64,000 nucleotides of DNA. It comes from Kingdonia uniflora. Taxonomy: Eukaryota; Streptophyta; Magnoliopsida; Ranunculales; Circaeasteraceae. The position numbers and the translations under genes are program-made. Shown here piece by piece: positions 20,857-32,800 of the stretch. The stretch covers positions 59,831 to 123,830 of the forward strand of contig JACGCM010000337.1 in NCBI GenBank assembly GCA_014058105.1, read 5' to 3'. Numbering within the stretch: position 1 is the stretch's first letter; every line of letters starts with the position of its first letter. The notes beneath the pieces are model-generated. The model was not told the origin of the DNA, did not search any database, and saw only the letters and a program-made list of their open reading frames with translations.

Positions 20857-23800
20857 CTGCCACATTTGTAGGATTAAAAGGTTAGCACAATAAAATGAAC
20901 CAATATGTTTTGGAAAAACAGAAGTCTTGAACATGGAAAACAGACTTCCTTCTCGTGAGAACGAGTAAAAAAATACACATTCATCAAATAAAGGAAAAAA
21001 CCATTTTCTATTATCTCATTAGTGAAGAAATTATTGATACACATTGTCATGTATCACGAGGTAGTGCCGAAACATCTATGGTAGTTGAACACCCTTCCTG
21101 CTTGTATTTCCAAACAGAGCAGGACGGTGTTCCATCAGGTTTTTGGGCTGAAGGTTTTACAGTCCAAACAACTTTATAATTCTCAGAGAAAGAAAACATT
21201 GAATAAATTCTACGTAATAAGTTCATCCTTCCGAAGAATATTCTCACAAACTAAACACAACTAAGCAAAGTATTGCATAGTAGAATAAAATGGAATAAAA
21301 ACTGGGACGCTACCTGTAAAAATAAATTAATGTTAGAAGTTGGGTCCAAGCCCTTCTTAGGAGCCCAACAGGGTTGGAGTGTCCTATACAGACTCCTAGC
21401 AAACCCATAGGCCAATATGGTTATGGGAAGAGTCAGAGTAGAATAAAGAATCCTTCTGGGTTACCTATATATATCTCTGTACATAGTACAGAGAACACAA
21501 TTATGATATTCAATAAGTCTCTTTCTCTATTTCTCTCCTGTTCATGTTTTACTATAGTTCTATTCTAGATTGATCATATCCCAACACGTTATCAGCACGC
21601 AAGCTCTAGGAACGAGAAGAGCAGATATTTCCGTCCAATCAGAGATTTCACGAAAACAAAGCGATCAGGAGAAGAGGTATTTTACGTTTTTTTTATACCT
21701 ATATTCAGATCTATAATATATCATAGATCCGCATGTTTCGAAAATCTATTTTTTTTGGATTAAAAAATAGGGCTTTTAGTGTTTTTTTTTACCCTTGATA
21801 AAGGGTTGTTTTCGATCGTGCATATCTTTCACGGTGGAGATCGGATTGAGGCGAGACCACTTCGGCTGGATAGCCTACTCCGAGAGCTTTCCAAGGATAT
21901 ATGACACTTCTCTGGGAGATGCCCCAATCGCCGGGAATAGCTCGTTGAAACTAGGCAATTTCACGGCCAAAAACGGCGGGGGGTTTTTTTCGCTGACGTC
22001 ATTTATTTATTTATTTCGAAAAAAATTTCTTCTCTTTATGACGTCATCCTTATCAATAGTGACGTCAGCCGTGGCACGTGTCGAGGACACGTGGCACGCT
22101 GACGTGGCATGTAACGTGCGTGGCACGTGAGGCATGCCGTGACACGTATGACACGTGGCAGTCGCCGGACTATCACCGGAGACCGGCCACCGGACTCTTG
22201 CCGGAATTTTCGCCAAAAAATTTGGTCGGAAGGTAGCCAGAATATTCTTCCCGGTGACCGGAATATTCCTTGCCGTTCCAGATCAGTGTGCGTGTGTGAC
22301 ACGTGACAGTGTACGTGTGTGACACGTGGCAGTGCACGTGGGGGCGCGTGTGTGAGTAGCACTTTTGTGGCAAGTGTGTGTTTGACACGTGTGGTGCATG
22401 TGCGGGGCACGTGTGACCGACTCAAACCGGTTCAGACCGTGTCAACCCGGTCCAGACCAAGTCAGACCGGTTCAGAACCGGTCCAGACACTAAAACGGCT
22501 TTATAAAGCCCAATTTTTGGTCAAATTTAGCCCAATTTTTTTTGAAAAATTCATATTGACTGAACCTACCCCGTAGGGGACCCATTTTTGATTTTTTTAT
22601 GCAAAATATTTTAAAAAAAAAATTGGGAATCGGTGCCTCGTCTAGGAACATTGGCTCACTTATACGTGATATAAGTACTTCGTGTGATTCCTATTTAAGT
22701 ATATTTACGATAGCTAATAGATATTACTGGTATGCCCCTAGGATACTAATTGTCATGATCAGGGATCACAGATAATACGAAACTAAGACTGATTTAGCAT
22801 ACGACTGTGAGTCATATCTAAATCACAGTTCATTGTCACGGACAATTAACTAGAGCTCAATTGGGAATTGACTTAGTCTTATTTCTAAAAACTTGGCGTC
22901 TGAGGAACCAATTTTTCGTATCTAGGTGCAATTAGATGTTACAAGCATAACATTTAGAGGTATATAGGCATTAATAGCAACCTATAGTACCCTAGACTAT
23001 TAGTTCAAAGACAGACCTAATCAACCTATCTTGTGAACCCAGTTGACTTCTGGATGGAACCACTCGTCAGCACAACATCAAATACCCCTCATATTCGTAG
23101 CAAATAGGGTCATTTGGCTAGAATATACAACCATTTATTGAACTCGAGGGCTTAGAACACCCTAGTTCTCTGACTACGGGGCGCACACATCTTGTAGTTT
23201 TAAATAGCACTCCTGACTAGGATTCTATTTCACTGCACACTAAGATTCCGATCGTCATTTTACAGGGTATAATTTGGGATTTGATTCTTTTCGAGGAATT
23301 TCATATATTTTAGAATATGAACGGGGTTCACCTTTAATATGATTCGGAATCATTTTTAGCTTTATTCTTAATACAATGATTTGTCTTCCATGCAATTAAT
23401 ATGTTTTATATCTCATTACGATATCTCTTTTGCATTACAGATGTCTGCGAAGCTTAAAAATGTTGAATTCGCACCATTGCTGCTTACTGGTGCTAATTAC
23501 CTGGTGCATTGACGCTGACTTGTTCTTGAAGTCGCTCGGTCTGCAGAAGACCATCGTCATTGGCAACAAGGAAGAACCTGTGGACAAAGCAAGGGCTTTG
23601 TTTATCCTCCGTCATCATATTCAGGATGACCTCAAGACCGAATACCTCAACAAGGTTGAGCCGGCTGACCTATGGGCAAGTCTCAAGGGGCGTTATGGTC
23701 AGCAGAAGACTATAAGTCTCCCCAAGGCCATGCACCAATGGAACAACCTTAGGTTCCAAGATTTTAAGACAGTCGCTGAGTACAACTCCGCAGTCCATAA

Positions 23801-26800
23801 AATCACTTATACACTTGAGTTGTGTGAGAGGAAGGTCACTGATGCTGAAATGGTAGAGAAGACTCTATCTACTTTCCATACTAGTAATATTGCGCTTCAG
23901 CGGCAATATCGACGCGAGAACATGAAGACTCATGAAGCCTTGATTTAGGCATTGTTCCTCTCTGAGCAGAACGATGAACTTCTGATGAAGAATCATGGTA
24001 TGCGGCCCTCTGGGAGTGCGTCATTGCCTGCTTCTAATAATGTTCGATTTCAGGGAAACAACTCTGCACGTCAGGGACGCAGAAATGGAAAGGGTAGAGG
24101 AGGATACCAGAACACCAAAAAGGGAGGGCACCAAAAACCCTTTGGCCCTTGGAGAGGTAACAGATTACAGCAGTCTAGAACACCAGGCAATGTGAAGGAC
24201 AAGAAGCCAGATCAGGGATCTATTTGCTTTAACTGCGGTGGCAAAGGACATTGGGAACGAGACTGCCAGGCACCAAGGGTGGCTGAAGCTAACAAAGTCC
24301 GAACCCATCGTACAGTTGTTGACACCAACTCTACCCCTGTGGCGTTTGGAGTGTCAGACTTCTTTGGCGATATTGATGCCGTCATGATTCAGCATACAGA
24401 GTTATCCGTCACGATTCCCCAGTAGACATGGAATGTCACATTAGAGATAGCACTAGTAGTTTCTATTTCTAGTATAGATTTACTTTACTTTTCTTTGTCA
24501 GTATTTTTGATTTTGTTTGGAACATATCATTTATCTTTCAGTACTGTGCCCGTGACATACATGATATTTTATTTTGTTCTATTCCATGATGATTTTTTTT
24601 TTGTTATTCGTTCATTTGCATATATAGTTTTTAATCTGCTATATATACAGGTCGCTCATGGATTTTCTGCCTATAAGGCACTAATTGATAATAGGACGAG
24701 TCGCGACACATGTCTAGTAGACAGTGGTACCACACACTCGATCATTCGCGATAAAAAGTATTTTTCGCAATTGACCGCGTATGTCGGGGACATTCACACT
24801 GTTACTGGGTCAGCCAGTATCATAGAGGGCTCAGGGAGCGCCACGCTTTTACTCCCTAACGGTACAATACTGAGTATCCAAACCACGTTATTTGCTAGTA
24901 AATCTCCCGATAATTTACTTAGCTTTAGGGATATACATGATAATGGTTATCAAGTCCGGACGATAGGAGATGATGCGAATCAGATTCTATGCATCACCTA
25001 TTTGCCTAACGGTCAAGAACTTATATTGGAACGGTGTCCAATGTATTCCTCAGGGTTTTATTCTACTGCCTTTCGGCATGTCGAAACATATACAATCACA
25101 AATTTTTCTCCGTTACAAGAGAAAACATTAAAGATTTGGCATGATCGTTTCGGACACCCTGGACAGAGAATGATGAGGAAAATTATCAATAGTACCTCTG
25201 GATATTCACTGAAGGGCGAAAAGATTAGAATTTTGCAAGATTGTCCATGTAACGCCTGCTCTCAGGGAAAGCTTATAGTCCAACCTAGTAAGACCAAGGT
25301 GGAGTTAGAGTCTTCAGCCTTTCTCCAACGTATCCATGCAAATATTTGTGGACCTATCCATCCACATTGTGGTCCGTTCAAATACTATATGGTCTTAATT
25401 GACACATTTGTGAGATGGTCCGAGGTTTGTCTTTTATCGTCTAGGAATATGGCGTTTCCACGACTGCTTGCCCAGATTATACGATTGCGGGCTCATTTCC
25501 CGGATCACCCGATCAAATATGTGAGATTTGACGGCGTTGGCGAGTTTACCTCAAAGGCGTTTCTTATTATTGCATGGCTAATGGGATAGATGTCGAGCAT
25601 CCAGTACCCCATGTCCATACCCAGAATGGGATGGCGAAGAATCTAATCAAGCGATTACAGTTAATTGCTCGACCACTGTTATTACGATCTCAGCTTCCAG
25701 CCTCTGCGTGGGGCCATGCAATTTTGCATGCCGCCGCCCTAATTAGGATTCGTCCAACAGCCAATAATCAATATTCCCCATTGCAACTAATAACTGGGTC
25801 GGAGCTCGGTGTCGCCCATCTACGAACATTTGGATGTTCTGTACAGGTGCCCGTTGCACCACCACAACATACGAAGATGGGACCCCAACATCGTCTCGGC
25901 ATTTACGTTGGTTATAATTCACCATCTATCATTCGATACTTGGAACCCACTACTAGCGATGCATTTACTGCGAGATTCGCTGATTGTCACTTTGATGAGA
26001 CGATTTTTCCAGCATTAGGGGGAGAATTGACAGTCAATGCTGAGGATGTTTCCAAGATTAGTTGGAACACACCATCGTTGTCTCATCTAGATCCCTTAAC
26101 CAATTATGGTGACAAGGATGTGCAGCGGATTCTATACTTACAACAGATCGCTAATGAATTACCTGATTCATTCAACGATGCTGCTAAAGTAACCAAGGCG
26201 CACATACCTGCAAGTAATGCGCCTGCACGACTGGATGTTCAGGGAACTGGTGTGCAATCTGCTAATGAATCCAAGCCGCGCGTCAAGAGAGGACGCCCCA
26301 CTGCAAAGAAGGACGCTGAGCCGAGGGATAAGATACAGCGTACGGGAAAAGAAAAGACTAATGGTGTAGTCAGTCCATCGGGGATGGCACCACCCACCAA
26401 TAAGGCTATCGTAACTACATACCCACGTGTAGCATTAGGAAACAAGCCCGGCGAGGCACGTGTACATGATAATCGAGAGATCTCGATTAACTTTGTTTCT
26501 AATGGCACTACGTGGGATCGCTTAGAAGTAGTAGTTGACGAAGTATTCACTTTCGCTGCTACGCTCGCCATCGAGGATGATGATCCAGAACCACTCACTG
26601 TAGACGAATGTAGAAGTCGTACAGATTGGCCAGATTGGGAGTCTGCGATCAATACGGAGCTTAGCTCATTAGCTAAACGCGAAGTGTTTGGACCAATAGT
26701 CCTTAGGCAAGATGCCATGAGGCCTGTCGGTTATAAATGGGTATTCGTACGGAAACGTAATGAACTCGGAGACATAGTAAGGTACAAAGCAAGACTAGTT

Positions 26801-29800
26801 GCTCAGGGTTTTTCTCAAAGACCTGGCATCGATTTTGATGAAACCTACTCTCCAGTCATGGACGCTATAACGTTCCGCTACTTGATCAGTCTGTCAGTCG
26901 TTGAGAACGAGCTAGACATGCGCCTTATGGATGTAGTTGTTGCATATTTATATGGGAAATTAGATATGGAGATCTACATGAAGCTGCCACAAGGGTTTAA
27001 GCTTCCGGAAGCGACAATGCCAGGCACACGGGGTGCCTACGTAGTAAAACTGGATAAGTCATTGTATGGTCTGAAACAGTCAGGGTTCATATGGCACAAT
27101 AGGCTGACTGAATATTTGAAGGCCGAGGGCTTTACAAATAGCCTTGTTTGCCCATGCGTTTACATCAAGAAAACGAATACTAGTTTCGCCATTATTGCAG
27201 TTTATGCAGACGATTTGAATATTATCAGAACTCCGGGGGAGATCGCGAATGCTGCCGAATACCTTGGGAAGGAATTCGAAATGAAAGACCTTGGGAAGAC
27301 TAAATTTTGTCTCGGTTTGCAGATCGGACATCATGGTCGCGGCATAATCGTACATCAAGCGACGTATACCGGAATAATCATAAAACATTTCGGTATGGAT
27401 ACGGCACATAATGTCAAGACGCCTATGCATGTCCGTTCATTGGATGTGAACAAGGACATCTATCGTCCTCCTGACGAGGGGGAGAAACTTATAGGGCCTG
27501 AAACACCATATCTAGGAGCTATCGGTGTTTTGCTATACTTAGCAGGGTGCACTCGACCCGACATCTCATTTGCAATAAACTGTTTGGCACGCCATAGTTA
27601 TGCACCTACCCAAAGGCACTAGAATGGGATCAAGTACATTCTGAGATATCTCATCGGTACGAAAGACTGGGGTCTGTTCTATCCACAACTTGGTAAACGG
27701 GAACTTATAGGATATGCCGATGCAGGATATTTGTCAGGTCCACATAAAGGCCGATCACAATCGGGTTATGTATTCTTGTATGGAGATACTGCGATTTCAT
27801 TGAGGTCAGTCAAGCAGACGATGGTTGCTACATCCTCGAACCACGCGGAGATTCTTGCATTACATGAAGCCGGCAGAGAATGTTTTTGGTTGCGTTCTAT
27901 GATCAACCATATCAACGGAAGTTGCGGTCTGAATTATATCCAAGATAAACCGACGACACTTTATGAAGACAACGTAGCTTGTATCGTTCAAGTCAAAGGC
28001 GGATTTATTAAAGGTGACAAGACGAAGCATATTTCACCAAAGTTTTTCCACATACACGAGTTGCAGAAGACGAATGAAATCGACGTTGTTCAAGTCCATT
28101 CAGCAGACAACCTGGCTGATCTATTCACGAAGGCTCTTGCATATCCTACATTCAAGAGATTAGTTCATGGAATCGGCATGCGGAGTTTACAAGATTTATT
28201 ATCTCAGGAAGATCGACGTCAGGGGGAGTAGTCCCAGCCTGATGTGGACATATGCGTGTTGTACTATTTTTCCTGACAGCGCAGTTTTTATCCTAGGAGG
28301 TTTTACTGACTGGAGGTTTTAATGAGGCAACGTATACGCGTCCACAACCTATACAGGGCATATGATTGTACTCTTTCCCTGCACAGCCTTTTGCCCAAGT
28401 GGTTTTTGCTAGGCAGAGGTTTTAATGAGGCAAGTCGTCCTAGTATGGAACACCCGAAGGGGGAGTGTTAGGAGTTGGGTCCAAGCCCTTCTTAGGAGCC
28501 CAACAGGGTTGGGGTGTCCTATACAGACTCCTAGCAAACCCATAGGCCCAATAGGGTTATGGGAAGAGTTAGAGTAGAATAAGAAATCCTTCTGGGTTAC
28601 CTATATATATCACTGTACTATGTACAGAGAACACAGTTATGATATTCAATAAATCTCTTTCTCTATTTCTCTCATGTTCATGCTTTACTATAGTTCTGTT
28701 CTAGATTGATCATATCCCAACAATTAATAATTTTTCAGAAAATAAATTATTTTCTTAACCGAAAAGATGAAAACTGAGCTCTAGCTGAACACAAAAGTTA
28801 CATAGGTATTGAGATTAATTCGTACCGTCCATGCCATAGCTGTTAATACGGCAACAAGCAAGTGCCCACTATATAAAAGGTCGTTGCAACCCCCACCAGC
28901 TGTCGTCAGCAGACTGTACCATGGAGGTTTATCGGAAGTGGGCCTGAGGATATCACTTAAGAAGCTCATTGATCCCCATTCTGGCTGGTACTCAGCAGGG
29001 TAGTCCCATACTTTAGCTGAGAGGTAAAAGAAGAATCAATTCAACATTTCAACAAAAATGTAAGTTATTTGGAGTTAGTCTAATAAAGAATTACAAGGAA
29101 TGCACTACAATACAGAGACCTTTTTGGGTGTTCCGTCAATGGATGAGATGAAGAGAAGGACACATTAAATTTTGAGTCCAACTTTGAGATTTCAAAAGCA
29201 TGGGAATTATAGATAGTACATGGCAAGGTCAGTAAGGAACTGAAGTCAACCATGGAAGAGGGATCAGAAAGTGGAAGAGAGGGCGAGGAGAGGGGTCGGG
29301 TACAGGAGATACCAAGGAGGAGGGAGAGGTATAAAAGAAGCTATTGTGCAAGTACCCCACACGGATCGATCAACACAATTAATGAAAATAACCACAATAT
29401 GTGAAACATAAGAGTAAAGAATTAGGAAAGAACTATCACAAACCATAACACAATCATTTATGGGAGAACTCCCAATCATAGAGGCGAACCCACGCGCAAA
29501 GATGATCGGATAATTGACTTCGAAGAAATGAAACTATATTAAATTATTCTCTTTGAGATATAATACAAATCTAAACTGATTTAACAGGATAAAATAGGGG
29601 GCGAGGGAGGTCAAGTCAAGAACAAATTGAATGGTGCCTATAACAGTACAATTTGAGGCAAACCATTCAGACATTCTAACGTTGCCCTTTTAAAATACCA
29701 TCAAACGAACAAGACCCATTGCATAAGGATTAAGAAATATTTACATACCATAAGCTTTGTCACGATGCAATAGAAGGCGAATAGCACCATAATCTGAAGC

Positions 29801-32800
29801 GTAAGGCACAAAGTATTTCTGAGCCCAGGGATGAGGATGATTTGGGAGCGTTGAAAATTTTGAAGAAGCACACCAAGGCCGTAATGACGGAAGAATTGTA
29901 GAAACAAATGCTATGACGCGAAGAATACGTCCAATTGCCATCGTGAACATGTACCTTGCACCTAACCCGAGACCAGGAGCTTTGACAAAGTTGAACATAC
30001 CGAGAAAGCCAACATCACAAAAAGTATCAGAAACTGCTCTAGGCCAATTATATGAGCTCTCAAAATCTCAACCACCAACGGCGAAAGTTTCTCATTCAAG
30101 GCTAGAAATAACCACTGGCCAGGGTCAGGAAGAGGATGTGTCGCTCTGTGAAATCATGAACAAGCTTGTTCAGCAAGTCGTTATTTCACAAATTGCGTTG
30201 TTAAGAGTGATAAAACGTAGTGAGAACTTTGGAGAGGTAAGGCTTTGTGCTAGTGTTACTATGACTAATAGTAAGTTACAAACAAAAGAAATCAAGTCTA
30301 AGTTTCACTTAAAATCGATCTCCTTAAGCATAGTATCACTTTAGCAATGTAATATCACAAAACTTATATGCAAGTTAAATTTCCAATGTACGATTAAACA
30401 AATTTGTTCAATCGCATGTATCAGTAGCCGTAGAGATTACGTATGGTTAATGGGTTTTGAAGATGCAAATACTAGTAACTGTTATTCAGATCGAGGGCAA
30501 ATATGCGGAAAAAAGAAAGCGAAGCTTTAAATCTGAAATTACCTACTCTAATCAAGGAGAACCATCGACAATCAAGCACACACAAACACACTATTTACCA
30601 AAGTGGAAATCCCAAAACCGGAATCAAAACCACCTCTAAAAGGCACGATGAATTAGTATTATCAATCTCCAAAATTGCTACAATAAAATTTCTCCATTTC
30701 ACACTCCCCTTACCATTGATGTTCCCCAACACAAGAAACCCTAAAAAAAACTCCCAAGAGAAAACCAAAGAAACCCTCAGAAACTCCCTTAAGCTTTCAA
30801 TGAATTTTCTTTAGATATCCTTTACGTTCTCTTAAGTCCTTCCAAATTTGGTCCACAGGTATTGATAACTACACTATAGCAGCTTGGGATTTTTATGCCC
30901 CTACAATGCATTGTAATATTCCTGCATAGGTGGTCAACCATCTCTAGTCTGCATTTCTTTGCTTCCTTATGACGGAATAGTTCATTTATGTAGCAACCCG
31001 TACTTTCTTAGCTTACTTGTATGGTAACGCTTTAATGGTTTCATTTTACCTAAATTACACCCTCATGTACAGGATCTCTACCTTTTGAATTCTTAAGAAT
31101 TAACCCAGTCGCATAAATTGTGGTTATCTTCTCCTTCTTCATCTGCGATTTCTTCCTTTATCACCTCCTGGAAATTAGTTATACAAACCATTCTACTTGC
31201 TCCTAAAATGCAACAACTAAACCCCTCTTTTCCCCAACTTTGGCTTTGGAAACAGCTCCTAGTTAGTAGAAACCTCCTTGTAAAAATAAATAAGAGGAGA
31301 AAATAATTCTATTGATTAGAAATTGATAATTACAAAGAGAGGAGACATCTCTATTTATTGATTAGAAATTGATAATAGAGTGTCTCATTGAATTAGAAAG
31401 TCTCATAGAGAGAGAAACCTACTATTGCTGAAAATAGAATATATTCTAGTCTATTCTAGAAATTAACTTGCATAGCAAGTAACCTCATTGACTTGATATG
31501 ATGTAACACGTTTCACCGTACTATTGTGCTCCATATTGTCGCACCAAATTAATCCACAATACGAATTGAGAAACCCTAAAAAGAAAAAATTTACGAAGAC
31601 TACACAAATTGGTTGGGAAAAATCTCTTTTAGAGTTTCAATTGCTCAAATAAATTGATTACAATCAAATTTCTCTCAAGTGCTAAGTCTCTCTCTCAGAA
31701 CTTCGATTGATCTAACATGATCTAATCTTGCCTAGCCTTGCCCCTTTATAAGGGTTACAAGTTCCTAGTCACAAAATAGGACAAATATGCCCTTAAATGC
31801 CTAAAATTATAGGCTGAATCGCGCCTCTGTTCGAATAGAGCAAGCCTCTGCTCGAACTGAAAAAGTCGAATAGACTTTTTCTGTTCGAACAAAACACTCA
31901 GACATGTGTTTATTTGAATAAAAATAAAGGTCTATTCGAATAGAAAAGAAATGAATTCGAACAGAACACTCAGACACCTGTTTATTCGAATATGAAAAGA
32001 AGTTTATTCGAATTCAAAAGGGGTGTATTCGAACAGATCAAAAGTCTGTTCGAATAGACTTTTTAAAAAGTCAAAAAAAGGCTCAAATCCTCCTGGATCA
32101 CAAATACTCCAACACTCCCCCTCACGTTGATACGGACATATAATGTTTGTGTCAAGGTGGATTACAATAAATAATAAAAAATAGATAGTCCCTCATAAGG
32201 ATACAATCACTCCCTCACTAATAAAGAAAATTAAGGCTTCCCCTAAAACATATAAAACTTCTTCTGGACAATCCTTTTGCAGCAGTAGAAACACTTCAAA
32301 GCTTCACATATCCTTTGTGAAATCGGCGGCATTCCGACTTGCCATTTTTCCTACATGTAATTGTGAAATCGGCAGCACTAACCAACTTGTCAGTTTTCCC
32401 ACTCGAGGGTAATGTAAATATCTTGAAGAGACACCGTGGTAAGAAAATTAATCGATGAAGAGTATCACTCGAGGTAATGTTAATGAGAGATAATTAATTG
32501 AGGAAAGAGAAAACCACTTCATGAAGAGAGAAAAAAAATCACTCGAGTAAGAAGAAACAATCGAGGATAGAAAAGTTTACTCAAGGAAAAGAAAATCATT
32601 TTAGGAGTGAAATCATAACCGTAGTAGAAGGAATTCGACATCTTCACCCGATTCAAAGAAAGAAATCGCGTCTCGCGATAGGAAACAATAGAAAAGATCA
32701 AAAAATAATCACTAGAAGAAAAGGTAATCGCTCTAAGAAATAATCACTCGATGAACGAAACCAATAACTCATGCTCGAAGTAGAAGGTAGTATAATATCT

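Larger units (their letters stand above)
21331..28722 (+). mobile_element. Ty1/copia retrotransposon in intron 3, nearly complete
   Basis: LTRs 21331-21596 and 28466-28722 differ at only a handful of positions by eye. ATTAA precedes (21326-21330) and follows (28723-28727) the element. Gag with a CCHC knuckle is followed by protease, integrase, reverse transcriptase and RNase H, the Ty1/copia order. It sits antisense to the host gene. At least two premature stops and two frame changes break gag and pol, so it is probably dead despite its young LTRs, unless some breaks are sequence errors. Confidence 0.92.

Noticed and set aside
29977..30000. A very short intron as explanation of the exon 2 frame break
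   Set aside because: The GT...AAAG interval would be only about 20 bases, far below plant intron size, and it would delete conserved residues.
29913..30344. 143-codon plus-strand frame
   Set aside because: It overlaps exon 2 on the opposite strand, where the minus strand has clear family motifs and matching splice sites.
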